IMG/VR virus record: IMGVR_UViG_3300032093_000989
Coordinates: 1 to 21,372 of that record
Source: a virus
Strand: one strand, 5' to 3'
Length of the DNA stretch: 21,372 nucleotides
A model generated the notes under the pieces. The model saw nothing but the letters and a program-made list of their open reading frames with translations. It was not told the DNA's origin and did not search any database. The translations under genes and the position numbers were made by a program. This document shows, piece after piece, positions 1 through 9,528 of the stretch. The stretch's first letter is position 1. Each line of letters opens with the position of its first letter.

Positions 1-44
1 TTGAACCAAGGGCCCCCTGCGGTTGTGTAATAAACATCATACAT
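1..44 (-). CDS. Possible start of a further gene, cut by the left edge
   Basis: Four bases after the TAA of the 1451-residue gene an ATG opens a frame reading MYDVYYTTAGGPWF to the window edge. Only 14 codons are visible, with no Shine-Dalgarno and no copy of the promoter-like motif before it. The tight spacing and minus-strand direction fit the operon style. The product cannot be named. Confidence 0.4.
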   Translation of the reverse strand, partial: MYDVYYTTAGGPWF

Positions 45-48
45 TAAA

Positions 49-3000
49 TTATAACCCTTTTTGCTTTCTACATTCAGTTAATTCAATTTTAAGATTTTCA
101 ATCTGAAGTTGTTGCTCTTTAATTGCTTCAACTAAAAGACCCATCATTTTTGAATAATCAAGACCCAAATGTCCATCACCTCTTTCTTTAACAACTTGCG
201 GAAGAACTTCTTGTACCTCTTGTGCGATAAGACCTGTATTTGGTGATTGTTTCGTTACATCATCTACTAAATTGTTCCATTCCCAAGTTACACCATTAAG
301 TTTTCTAACTTTATCCAATGCATTTGGTATAACTTCTACATTATCTTTGAATCTCTTATCGGATGAGAAGTATGCTGTGATATCACCAGTTGCTGTTATT
401 GAACCATTGATTGTTAAACCTGCGAATGTTGGCGATGATGATGTTGCTACTGCTTGTCCAATTGATATAGAACAGTTATCACCTGTTGTTGCACTTACCG
501 ATACGCCCGTACCTGCTGCGATACTTCTAACACCGGAGTTAGTAATTGTTGCGGTTGAACCTTCGCCTGGTGTATGTGTTATTGAAATACCACTACCTGC
601 TGATACATCAACCATATAATTACCAGTCGTATCAGTTCCTAATGCTACTGAATTTGCTGCGATAGTTGCTACACCATTTGAAGCGATAGTGATATCACCA
701 CTTACATTTGCAAAAACTTGTGCTGAACCAGTCACAACCGTTCCGATTGCTGTTCTAATTGTTTCTGCTGTCACAGTTCCACCTAATGCAGTTGATTGAC
801 CTGCTATTGTTATTGAACTATTTGTTAATTTATCATTTGCAATCGAACCTGCCAACATTGCGTTAGTTACACCACCCGTTGCTACTGAAATAGTTCTAGT
901 TGTAGATATATCACCACCTCCCGTCAAACCACTACCTGCTGATATAGAAACCGCAGTGTGGTCAACGTGTCTATTTGCTGAATACCCAGTCGTAGAGTCG
1001 TGTGAAACTTGTGAAGAACCAGAGAACAATGTTTTTACTGCACTTGCTCTACCTTCGTATGTAGTAGATAATGATGCAGTCAACGTATTCAATGATGAGG
1101 TACTCTCTTCAATTCTGCTTAATCTACTATTTTGAGCTGTGTTTGTAGTATCATTTGAACCTGTATAGGTATTTAATGAACTTAATATACCAATTACTTG
1201 AGAAGAACCCGATACAACCGTATTACTATTTAATTGTGTTTTAACATCAGTTGCGAAGTTTGTAGTTGAACCTGCGGTAATTTGCGATGAACCGGAAACT
1301 AAATTTGGAATAGTAATATCAGCGGAACCATTAAATGAAGTTCCGTTGATTGTTCTTGTGGTTTGTAAAGTAGTTGCAGTTGATGCATTGCCTGTTAGAG
1401 CTCCCGTAAATCCAGTAGAAGATACCGAAGTTAAACCTGCTAACGTCGTTGATGTTCCACCCAATGCGGTTGATGTTGAACCGATTGTTATTGTATTTGT
1501 AGTGATTGATGAACCAACAATTTGTGATGAACCCGATACAATGCCATTCGTTGCTCTAATTGGACCTGTAATATTTCCGGTCACAGTCAATGCTCCTCCG
1601 ATAGATACGGTTGTACCATCATCTGAAATTTGTGAATCAACTAAATGCTCTTTACCAGTTCCTTTTGGTAATCTATTGTTTGTTAAATATGTCTCATTAC
1701 CTAAATTATCATAAGTTTCAGGTCCTAATACAAAATGAGATGAAGTTACGTTAGTACCATTACCTCTATGAACGAAAATAAATTCATCTTGCACAGAATC
1801 ATAAAGGAATGAACCAGAACCACCTGCTGAACCCGAGTCGAATACAGCGATACCTCCGAATCTTAATACAGGATTATTTACGTTTAACTGAATAATGTTA
1901 TCACCAATATCCAAACGAGATGCGCTTATATTTTGAATTGATGAAGAACCTCCAACAATCAAATCCTGCGTAATAAATAAAGAACCTGTAATAGTTTGGT
2001 TTCCACTAAATGTGTTTGTAGAATTTGTTCTTGCATATGAACTCGTTAATGAGTTTAATGATGCGGTACTTTCTTCTAATCTACTTAATCTCGTGTTCTG
2101 CGTTGTATTAGTTGTATCGTTTGAAGCGGTATAACTATTCAAAGATACGTTACCATTACTTGCAGTAAATGTATTTAACGATGCTGTTGAAGCTTGTACT
2201 GCTGAAAATTTACTATCAACACTTGCAGTGTATGTTTGTAAAGTTGCTGATTTAGTGTTTTCGGAAGCACTAAATACGTTCAATGATGCGGTACTTTCTT
2301 CTAATCTACTTAATCTTGTGTTTTGCGTTGTATTAGTTGTATCGTTAGATGCCGTATAGGTATTTAATGATGTTAATATTCCAACTACTTGTACGGAACC
2401 TGAAACAACTGTGTTAGAATTTAATTGAGTTTTTACATCATTTGCAAAGTTAGTAGTTGAACCCGCTGTAATTTGAGATGAACCCGAAACTACACCACCA
2501 ATTAAGTTTGCTGTAATTGAACCTCCGCTAATTGTAAAATTTACATTAGTTGAGTTGGTAGAACCGGAAATAATATTTGCAGAAATACCACTCAATTGAG
2601 TAAAGTTCACTTGCGAAGAACCAGATACTAATACTTTTGCCGCACTCGCTCTACTTTCATATGTAGTTGCTAAAGATGCAGTCAATGTATTCAATGAAGA
2701 AGTTGATTCTTCTAATCTTGTTAATCTTGTATTCTGCGTAGTGTTGGTTGTATCGTTTGAACCTGTATATGTTGCTAATGTACTAAATTTAACATCAATA
2801 CTTGCAGTATATAATCTTAATGTTTCCGATTTTGTATTTTCAGATGCAGTAAATGCGTTTAAACTTGCAGTCGATTCTTCCAATCTACTCAATCTTGTAT
2901 TTTGAGTTGTATTCGTTGTATCGTTTGAACCTGTATAAGTTGCTAATGTAGTAAATTTAGTATCTACTGAAGCGGTGTATAATCTTAAAGTTTCTGATTT

Positions 3001-4404
3001 AGTATTTTCCGATGCACTGAATGCGTTTAAACTTGCAGTTGATTCTTGTAATCTACTAACTTGTGCTGCCATTGAAGCAGTTAAAGTTTGTAAAGTAGAA
3101 AACTTATTTGTATATAATGTATCTTGTACAGAAACATCAACACCATCAACCGTTCCGGTCAATGTAATATTACCTGCTACATCAATTGATTTATTAATAT
3201 CCAATGTAGATGCTGTGTTATCCCAAAGAATACTTGCATTTGCACCACTAATAAAAATACCTGCTCCATTTGCTGCTGCTGATGTTGTAGAACCTGATGC
3301 TATTTCTATTACCTTATCTTCTACCAATAAATTAGCTACATTCAATGTGACAGTATCACCTTGTACTGTTAAATTACCCAATACGGTTAAATCTGCACCA
3401 CTAACTGAAAATGCTGTTTTTAATGAAGATGTATATGTGTTAATATCAGAAATATGACCTGCTACACTTGCCGTTTGTAAATTAACGGATGAAGTACCTG
3501 CTGCTAATTGGTCAATTCTTGTAGTTTGTAATGTATTTGTTGTATTGTTGGAAGCGCTAAATGCATTTAATGATGCAGTTGATTCTTCTAATCTTGTTAA
3601 TCGTGTGTTTTGCGTTGTATTTGTAGTATCATTAGATGCTGTGTATGCATTTAATGATACGTTGCCGTTACTTGCAGTAAACGTATTTAATGATGCAGTT
3701 GAGGCTTGAACTGCTGCAAATTTTGTATCTACACTTGCTGTATATGTTTGAAGTGTTGCTGCTTTTGTATTTTCAGAAGCACTGAATGCGTTAAGTGATG
3801 CGGTTGATTCTTCTAATCTTTGAAATCTTGCAGTGTTTGCAGTATTGGTTGTAGATTGTGAAGAAGTAAATGAATTTACTGATGCAGTACCTGCTGCTAA
3901 CTGGTCAATTCTTGTAGTTTGTAATGCGTTAGTTGTATCATTAGAACCTGTGTATGTGTTCAATGATGAAAGTATACCTACTATTTGAGATGAACCACTT
4001 ACTACTCCGTTTGTTGCGTTGATTGCACCATATAAGTTTGTACCATAAATTGCTCTATATCTACTAGATGCCGAACCTAAATCAAATGCGTTATCATTAT
4101 TTGGAATAATAGATGAACTTAAATCTGCGTTTACTACTACATTATCGGAAGTATTATCACCGATTGTAATTGTACCACCCAATGTAAGATTACCATCAAT
4201 TGATGCATTACCTGTAATACTTAAAGATGTACCCGTTATAGCACCAAAATTACCTGAACTACCTGTTCCGGTTGTTGCTAATGTAACATCTCCTGTATCT
4301 AATCCAATTTGTAATGTCCCTAATGATGTATTTACATATGGTTCACCGAATGCTAACGAACCTGATTTCTGTGCGGTTGTCCCACGTCTAAATTTAAGTG
4401 CCAT
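49..4404 (-). CDS. Giant tail fibre with C-terminal peptidase S74 chaperone
   Basis: 1451 residues. Begins MALKFRRGTTAQKSGSLAFG with GEPYVNTSLGTLQIG, a phage fibre N-terminal pattern (F/L-R-R-G-T...GE). The shaft contains eight R-L/I-E/Q-E-S-T-A/S-S-L-N units plus two RIDQLAAGT variants. A module LTVLGNLTVQGDTVTLN with VEDKVIEIASG lies at ~331-405. A module LFITQDLIVGGSSS with DIGDNIIQLN lies at ~805-883. A Gly/Ser/Thr beta region follows, with many SGSSQ copies and repeated 'SAGSGLTGGGD', 'TNAMLAGSIANDKLTN' stretches typical of phage fibre knobs. Residues ~1346-1451 are a peptidase S74 chaperone: SSDKRFKDN with probable catalytic S1348 (codon 361-363) and K1353, GLIAQEVQEVLPQVV, LLVEAIKEQQ and a terminal coiled coil. 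Self-cleavage would release about 104 residues. Ends TAA at 49-51. Confidence 0.9.
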   Translation of the reverse strand: MALKFRRGTTAQKSGSLAFGEPYVNTSLGTLQIGLDTGDVTLATTGTGSSGNFGAITGTSLSITGNASIDGNLTLGGTITIGDNTSDNVVVNADLSSSIIPNNDNAFDLGSASSRYRAIYGTNLYGAINATNGVVSGSSQIVGILSSLNTYTGSNDTTNALQTTRIDQLAAGTASVNSFTSSQSTTNTANTARFQRLEESTASLNAFSASENTKAATLQTYTASVDTKFAAVQASTASLNTFTASNGNVSLNAYTASNDTTNTTQNTRLTRLEESTASLNAFSASNNTTNTLQTTRIDQLAAGTSSVNLQTASVAGHISDINTYTSSLKTAFSVSGADLTVLGNLTVQGDTVTLNVANLLVEDKVIEIASGSTTSAAANGAGIFISGANASILWDNTASTLDINKSIDVAGNITLTGTVDGVDVSVQDTLYTNKFSTLQTLTASMAAQVSRLQESTASLNAFSASENTKSETLRLYTASVDTKFTTLATYTGSNDTTNTTQNTRLSRLEESTASLNAFTASENTKSETLRLYTASIDVKFSTLATYTGSNDTTNTTQNTRLTRLEESTSSLNTLTASLATTYESRASAAKVLVSGSSQVNFTQLSGISANIISGSTNSTNVNFTISGGSITANLIGGVVSGSSQITAGSTTNFANDVKTQLNSNTVVSGSVQVVGILTSLNTYTASNDTTNTTQNTRLSRLEESTASLNVFSASENTKSATLQTYTASVDSKFSAVQASTASLNTFTASNGNVSLNSYTASNDTTNTTQNTRLSRLEESTASLNSLTSSYARTNSTNTFSGNQTITGSLFITQDLIVGGSSSIQNISASRLDIGDNIIQLNVNNPVLRFGGIAVFDSGSAGGSGSFLYDSVQDEFIFVHRGNGTNVTSSHFVLGPETYDNLGNETYLTNNRLPKGTGKEHLVDSQISDDGTTVSIGGALTVTGNITGPIRATNGIVSGSSQIVGSSITTNTITIGSTSTALGGTSTTLAGLTSVSSTGFTGALTGNASTATTLQTTRTINGTSFNGSADITIPNLVSGSSQITAGSTTNFATDVKTQLNSNTVVSGSSQVIGILSSLNTYTGSNDTTNTAQNSRLSRIEESTSSLNTLTASLSTTYEGRASAVKTLFSGSSQVSHDSTTGYSANRHVDHTAVSISAGSGLTGGGDISTTRTISVATGGVTNAMLAGSIANDKLTNSSITIAGQSTALGGTVTAETIRTAIGTVVTGSAQVFANVSGDITIASNGVATIAANSVALGTDTTGNYMVDVSAGSGISITHTPGEGSTATITNSGVRSIAAGTGVSVSATTGDNCSISIGQAVATSSSPTFAGLTINGSITATGDITAYFSSDKRFKDNVEVIPNALDKVRKLNGVTWEWNNLVDDVTKQSPNTGLIAQEVQEVLPQVVKERGDGHLGLDYSKMMGLLVEAIKEQQLQIENLKIELTECRKQKGL
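1013..1077. repeat. 65-bp perfect repeat shared with 5672-5736
   Basis: Partner of 5672-5736. Both copies are in frame with their genes and encode the same residues. Confidence 0.88.
2473..2652. repeat. 180-bp segment encoding the same 60 residues as 5101-5280
   Basis: Partner of 5101-5280, located in the 1451-residue fibre gene. Protein identical over 60 residues, DNA diverged at third positions. Confidence 0.85.
2565..2625. repeat. 61-bp perfect repeat shared with 5622-5682
   Basis: Encodes part of the S-G-S-S-Q-V-N-F-T-Q-L-S-G-I-S-A-N-I-I segment. Identity ends on both sides where the two genes diverge. Confidence 0.88.
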
Positions 4405-4443
4405 CTAGTTTACCTTTTTTTTAGTACGTTATTGTATAATATT

Positions 4444-4453
4444 TATAAATATC
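4444..4453 (-). promoter_or_regulatory. Candidate late promoter for the 1451-residue fibre gene
   Basis: GATATTTATA on the coding strand, overlapping the last base of the preceding TAG stop and 39 bases before the ATG. Here the flanks make TATAAATA appear on both strands (GATATTTATAAATATTA). An AAAAAAAAGG run 9-18 bases before the ATG may supply a weak ribosome binding site. Confidence 0.45.
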
Positions 4454-7400
4454 TATTTATTTTCCAATTCTTTTACTTTCGCTGATAATTCTTTAATCGC
4501 TTCAATTAAAAGTGGAACAATCTTATCATATTTTACTGCTTTATATCCATTTTCACGAGTTTGAACTAATTCTGGTGCAATCGCTTCGATTTCTTGTGCT
4601 ATTACACCGATATCGTGCCCTTCATATCCATGCTCTATTTTATTTTCTTCTTTCCAATCAAATTCATATCCGCCAACACTTTGTATTTTTTCTAAAGCAT
4701 TTTCTATTGGTTTGATATTATCTTTAAATCTTTTATCCGAAGATGAGAATGCTACGATATCATTTGTTGCATCAATTCTACCAGTAGTACCACTTGCAGC
4801 CATTCCAATTCCTAATGAAGCAAATTGTGGAGTTGCGGATGTATGAATATTTTGTGGTAATGATAATGTTACTGCCGCAGTTTCTACTCCAGAACCTGCT
4901 ACTGTTATTTGATTTGAAGTACCTGCAATAGTTGCGATATAATTACCAGTGGTTTGCGTTCCTAATGTAATATCTCCTGTTGCAGAACCTAATTGTACTT
5001 GTGCCGAACCTGATATTGTTCCCACAGGAAGTAATGGAGTTATTTGAGCTGCTCCACTAACTATACCATTAGAAATACCACTTAATTGAGTAAAGTTTAC
5101 CTGCGAAGAGCCAGAAACTACTCCACCAATTAAGTTCGCTGTAATTGAGCCGCCTGATATTGTAAAGTTTACATTAGTTGAGTTGGTAGAACCGGAAATT
5201 ATATTTGCACTTATTCCACTTAATTGTGTAAAGTTTACTTGTGAGGAACCAGATACTAATACTTTTGCTGCACTTGCTCTACCCTCATATGTAGTTGCTA
5301 ATGATGCAGTCAACGTATTTAACGATGCTGTACTTTCTTCCAATCTACTTAAACGATTATTTTGAGTAGTGTTGGATGTATCATTAGAACCAGTATATGT
5401 GTTTAATGATGATAGTATTCCTACAATTTGTGCGGAACCCGAAACTGTTCCTGTTGGTAATAAAGGTGTTACTTGTGATGAACCTGAAACTATTCCGTTT
5501 GATATTCCACTTAATTGTGTGAAGTTTACCTGCGAAGAACCGGAAATAACACCGCCATATAAATTAGCGGAAATGCTTCCACCATTTATTATCATATCCA
5601 CATTTGATGTATCAGATGATGCGGAAATAATATTTGCAGAAATACCACTCAATTGAGTAAAGTTCACTTGCGAAGAACCAGAGAACAATGTTTTTACTGC
5701 ACTTGCTCTACCTTCGTATGTAGTAGATAATGATGCTGTAAATACGTTAAGTGAAGATGTACTTTCTTCAAGTCTAGTTAATCTATTGTTTTGTACAGTA
5801 TTTGTTGTATCATTAGATTGGGTATAAGAATTTAATGATGCTAATATTCCAATTACTTGAGAAGAACCAGAAACTACACCTGTCGGCAATAATGATACAA
5901 ATGAACCCGATACAATCCCCATTCCATCTGTCAATACTTTAGCTTCAGCTCCTAAAGGACCTGCTATCCATCTATCATTTGTAGTATCCCACAATAAAGA
6001 ACCTGAAGTTGTAGTTGCTGCCGTTGCATCTCTAACTACCAAACCTCCATTAGTTGTACCGGTTCCATTAAGTTGAATAATGTTATCACCTATATTAACA
6101 GTAGTGGAATTTATAGTAGTTGTTGTTCCTGCTACAGTCAAATTACCATTAAGAGTAACATCTGAACCTGCGATTGTTATTGCGGTTTTAAGAGATGCTG
6201 TATAGGAATTTATTGATGCTGTACTTTCTTCTAATCTTGTTAATCTATTACTTTGTGCAGTATTGATTGTATTATTAGATGCAGTATAAGCATTTATATC
6301 TGTAATATGTTCGTTTACGCTTGCACTAAATGTAGAATTGTTAATCCAAATACTTCCGCTCTTCATTAAAAAATCACCATATGATGAATTTGTAGTTGAG
6401 TCTACAACATCATGTGCCTCACCTAATTCTGAACCATTATCTATTCTAACATATATTGAACCATTATTTTGTTGGTCTCTTAATACCTCACCCAATCTAA
6501 CACCATGTAGTGGTGCTACTGGCGATGTAGTTGTGAATGTGCCATTTGCTCCCAAATATATTAATTGGCCTGCTGTCATTCCTGTGGTATTCACTCCCAA
6601 TAAAATACCTTCGGTTACTACATATCCAAAACTATCATTTGGGATATTTTGAGTTGTAATACCTAATGTGTTTGCGGAATTTGCATCATTTTCATATGAT
6701 GCGGTAGAAATTAAAGGATTATCTCCAGTAGCACCAACTATTCTTACAACTTTACCTTTATCAATTTGTGCTCCACTTACATTTTTTACTAAAATGTCAA
6801 CTTGAGTTGCTCTTTCTGCTAATGATGCGGTAGGTACTATTTGTGAAGAACTATATGCTTCCAAAACATCTAACCTAGCATCAAATGATGAACTATGTGT
6901 TGAATAAGATTGTGTAAATAGATTAAGTGATGCAGTTGATTCTTTTAATCTTGCAATTGTAGAATCTACTGATGCTGTATACGTTTGTAATGTATTAAAT
7001 TTACTATTAATTGAACCTGTCCAACCATTAATATCTAATATATGTTCATTAGTACTCTTTGTAAAATCATTAATATTAGTAAGAGATGCTGATAAACCTG
7101 CTGGTGTTAAAATACTTGTTAAATATTCAACTTGGTCTAATCTTGCATCTACTGAAGTTGAGAATGGTTGAAATACTGAACCTGTCCATGTATTAAATGA
7201 TGCTGTCTGTAAATTTAAAGATGCTGTTACATTTTGTAATGTGGTATCTTTTTGTTTTTGAGAACCAGTCCAATCATTTATATCTACAATATGTCCTTTT
7301 ACTGATGCGGACCATATATTAATATCTGCTACATGTCCATTAATACTTGCGCTAAATGTATTAAGTGAAGCCGTACTTTCTTCAATTCTACTTAATCTTA

Positions 7401-9498
7401 TATTTTGGGTATTATTAGTAGTATCGTTGGATTGTGTATATAAGTTTAATGATGCAGTTGCTTCTCTCAATCTTGCAATAGTAGAATCTATACTTGCGGT
7501 ATAAGTTTGAAGTGTACTGAATTTTGTATCAACTGAAGCGGTGTATAATCTTAAAGTTTCAGATTTAGTATTTTCAGAAGCACTGAAAGAATTAAGTGAT
7601 GAAGTTGATTCTTCTAATCTACTTAATCTAGTTAATGCGGAAGCACTAAAAGTATTAAGAGATGCTGTTGATTCTTGCAATCTACTATCAACTGCTAACA
7701 TTGATGCAGTTAAAGTTTGAAGTGTGGAATCTTTTTGCAATTGAGAGGCAGTAAATGCGTTAATCGATGCTGTATAAACATTTATTGATGCTGTACTTTC
7801 TTCAATTCTGCTTAATCTTGTTAATGTAGAAGAACTAAACGTATTTAATGATGCTGTCGAAGCTTGAATTGAATTAAATTTGGTTTCAAAAGAGCCAGTT
7901 TTTACATTGATATCTGTAATATGACCATTTACACTTGCTGTATGATTATTCATTGAGCTTGTGTATGATGCTATTATTACATCTTTATTTTCTTGCGATG
8001 CACTAAATACATTTAATGATTCTAAAATACCAACTACTTGTGCAGAACTTGTTACAACAGAATCACCCCCTGCTAAAAGAATTTTTGTTTCGGCGTTTAT
8101 TGTACCTGCTTTCCAATAATCATTAGTAGAATCCCATATCAAAGAACCTGTAGCAGTATTTGGTGCTGTTGGGTCTTTAACAACTATACCGCCATTTGCT
8201 GCACCATTACCATTCAATTCTATTATATTATCACCTAATTGAACGGTTGTTGAATTAACTGCAGTTGTTGTTCCTTGAACTGTTAGGTTTCCTGCAATAG
8301 TTACATTAGTACCACTTAAACTAATGGCTGTTTTTAATGATGATGTGTATGATTCTATATTATTTAATCTACTTACATCACTACCACTTTGAGTTTCTAA
8401 TGCAGATAATCTTTGGTTTGCAGATGATGTGTACTGATGTATAGATTGAGTAAATGTATTTAGTGATGCAGTTGCTTCTCTCAATCTTGTAATAGTAGAA
8501 TCTAAAGATGATGTATAAGTTTGTAATGTACTAAATTTGGTATCAACACTTGCTGTATATAATCTTAAAGTTTCTGCTTTAGTGTTTTCCGAAGCACTGA
8601 AAGAATTAAGAGATGCAGTTGATTCTTCTAATCTAGTTAATCTATTGTTTTGATTAGTATTTGTTGTATCATTACTTGCGGTGTAACTATTCAAAGAAGT
8701 ATTACCATTACTTGCTGTGAATGTATTTAATGAAGCAGTAGATGCTTGAACTTCTGCAAATTTTGCATCAACACTTGCTGTATAAGTTTGTAATGTAGAA
8801 TCTTTAATTAATTGAGAAGCGCTAAAACTATTTAATGATGATGTACTTTCTTCAATTCTTTCGAATCTTGAAGTATTATTTGTATTAACAGATGCAGTCC
8901 ATGCGTTAATATCCGTAATATGCCCATTTACACTAGCGGTATATGTTTGTAGTGTTAAAAATTTAGTTTCAAAAGAGCCTGTTTTAGTATTAATATCTGT
9001 AATGTGTCCATTTACACTTGCTGTATGTCCATTAACTGATGCTGTACCAGCTGCTAGTTGATTAACTCTTGTACCCAATAAACCTATATCGATACCCCCT
9101 ATACTTCCTACAATATTAGATGCAGATATACTATTAGCATATATGTTTCTCCATTCATTTCCAATTGTACCAATATCGTATGTATTTGGTGAACCTGGTT
9201 TTAAATCGGATGTAAATAAACCCAATGCATTAATATTATCTGATGTGTTATTTCCTAAAAATAAATTACCAGATATGGAAACGTTTCCTAAAAAGAATGC
9301 ATTATTTACGGATAAATCTCCTGATGTTGATATTGCATTATTTAAATAAAAAGCACCATCGTTTACCGAATTGAGCTTTGCTATAACTACCTCACTCGAA
9401 CCATTACCAACAACCAATGTTGTTTTTGAAGTGTTAAATTCTAATTGGCCTGCTGTTGAAACCGCTGATGTTGTACTTTTTAAAATAAATGTTGCCAT
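4453..9498 (-). CDS. Giant tail fibre with C-terminal peptidase S74 chaperone
   Basis: 1681 residues, the largest protein in the window. N-terminal module MATFILKSTTSAVSTAGQLE, then a beta segment with the NNTSDNINALG and YDIGTIGNEWRNIYA patterns seen at fibre heads. The shaft holds at least 12 R-x-x-E/K-S/A-T-A/S-S-L/I-N units with TASVDTKFS spacers. Two 'LTVxGTTT...LxDNIIxLNG...SL-WD-TND-W' modules sit at ~396-479 and ~1106-1190. A globular module at ~895-1035 (LVKNVSGAQIDKGKVVRIVG, then FGYVVTEGILLGVNTTG, VRLGEVL and NGSIYVRIDNG) is of a type I recognise from phage structural proteins. After SGSSQ-rich repeats comes the S74 intramolecular chaperone, residues ~1586-1681: SDKRFKDN with probable catalytic S1587 and K1592, GVIAQEIE, and a terminal coiled coil. 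Family knowledge: S74 domains trimerise, fold the shaft, then cut themselves off before the Ser. This would release ~95 residues. Confidence 0.9.
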   Translation of the reverse strand: MATFILKSTTSAVSTAGQLEFNTSKTTLVVGNGSSEVVIAKLNSVNDGAFYLNNAISTSGDLSVNNAFFLGNVSISGNLFLGNNTSDNINALGLFTSDLKPGSPNTYDIGTIGNEWRNIYANSISASNIVGSIGGIDIGLLGTRVNQLAAGTASVNGHTASVNGHITDINTKTGSFETKFLTLQTYTASVNGHITDINAWTASVNTNNTSRFERIEESTSSLNSFSASQLIKDSTLQTYTASVDAKFAEVQASTASLNTFTASNGNTSLNSYTASNDTTNTNQNNRLTRLEESTASLNSFSASENTKAETLRLYTASVDTKFSTLQTYTSSLDSTITRLREATASLNTFTQSIHQYTSSANQRLSALETQSGSDVSRLNNIESYTSSLKTAISLSGTNVTIAGNLTVQGTTTAVNSTTVQLGDNIIELNGNGAANGGIVVKDPTAPNTATGSLIWDSTNDYWKAGTINAETKILLAGGDSVVTSSAQVVGILESLNVFSASQENKDVIIASYTSSMNNHTASVNGHITDINVKTGSFETKFNSIQASTASLNTFSSSTLTRLSRIEESTASINVYTASINAFTASQLQKDSTLQTLTASMLAVDSRLQESTASLNTFSASALTRLSRLEESTSSLNSFSASENTKSETLRLYTASVDTKFSTLQTYTASIDSTIARLREATASLNLYTQSNDTTNNTQNIRLSRIEESTASLNTFSASINGHVADINIWSASVKGHIVDINDWTGSQKQKDTTLQNVTASLNLQTASFNTWTGSVFQPFSTSVDARLDQVEYLTSILTPAGLSASLTNINDFTKSTNEHILDINGWTGSINSKFNTLQTYTASVDSTIARLKESTASLNLFTQSYSTHSSSFDARLDVLEAYSSSQIVPTASLAERATQVDILVKNVSGAQIDKGKVVRIVGATGDNPLISTASYENDANSANTLGITTQNIPNDSFGYVVTEGILLGVNTTGMTAGQLIYLGANGTFTTTSPVAPLHGVRLGEVLRDQQNNGSIYVRIDNGSELGEAHDVVDSTTNSSYGDFLMKSGSIWINNSTFSASVNEHITDINAYTASNNTINTAQSNRLTRLEESTASINSYTASLKTAITIAGSDVTLNGNLTVAGTTTTINSTTVNIGDNIIQLNGTGTTNGGLVVRDATAATTTSGSLLWDTTNDRWIAGPLGAEAKVLTDGMGIVSGSFVSLLPTGVVSGSSQVIGILASLNSYTQSNDTTNTVQNNRLTRLEESTSSLNVFTASLSTTYEGRASAVKTLFSGSSQVNFTQLSGISANIISASSDTSNVDMIINGGSISANLYGGVISGSSQVNFTQLSGISNGIVSGSSQVTPLLPTGTVSGSAQIVGILSSLNTYTGSNDTSNTTQNNRLSRLEESTASLNTLTASLATTYEGRASAAKVLVSGSSQVNFTQLSGISANIISGSTNSTNVNFTISGGSITANLIGGVVSGSSQVNFTQLSGISNGIVSGAAQITPLLPVGTISGSAQVQLGSATGDITLGTQTTGNYIATIAGTSNQITVAGSGVETAAVTLSLPQNIHTSATPQFASLGIGMAASGTTGRIDATNDIVAFSSSDKRFKDNIKPIENALEKIQSVGGYEFDWKEENKIEHGYEGHDIGVIAQEIEAIAPELVQTRENGYKAVKYDKIVPLLIEAIKELSAKVKELENK
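5101..5280. repeat. 180-bp segment encoding the same 60 residues as 2473-2652
   Basis: The 60 residues from RASAAKVLVSGSSQ to GGVVSGSSQ are identical in the 1681- and 1451-residue fibres, while the DNA differs at synonymous sites (for example CAG versus CAA for the last Gln). This is older duplication or exchange with conserved protein sequence. Confidence 0.85.
5622..5682. repeat. 61-bp perfect repeat shared with 2565-2625
   Basis: Read base by base, 5622-5682 in the 1681-residue gene equals 2565-2625 in the 1451-residue gene. Its right end overlaps the start of a different perfect repeat (5672-5736). Confidence 0.88.
5672..5736. repeat. 65-bp perfect repeat shared with 1013-1077
   Basis: Identical to 1013-1077 in the 1451-residue gene. 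Encodes the RASAVKTLFSGSSQ region. Shares 11 bases (5672-5682) with the neighbouring 61-bp repeat. Confidence 0.88.
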
Positions 9499-9518
9499 CT
9501 AATATCTTTTCTGTTTTG

Positions 9519-9528
9519 TATAAATATC
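9519..9528 (-). promoter_or_regulatory. Candidate late promoter for the 1681-residue fibre gene
   Basis: GATATTTATA on the coding strand, directly after the TAA of the 144-residue gene and 20 bases before the next ATG. Confidence 0.45.

Noticed and set aside
1-48. Terminator after the 1451-residue fibre gene
   Set aside because: The GGGCCC palindrome at the edge is short and has no U-tract, and an open frame begins at 44 across it.
272-619. Plus-strand open frames across the fibre region (for example 272-619, 1346-1714, 2975-3457, 6338-6652)
   Set aside because: They lie opposite convincing minus-strand fibre genes, have Pro/Val/Glu-rich composition produced by reading Ser/Thr/Asn codons backwards, and show no domain. 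Stops are rare there because of the repeat composition.
5672-5736. Insertion sequence or transposon ends
   Set aside because: The long direct repeats are inside fibre coding sequence, have no inverted ends and no transposase gene; recombination between paralogous segments explains them.
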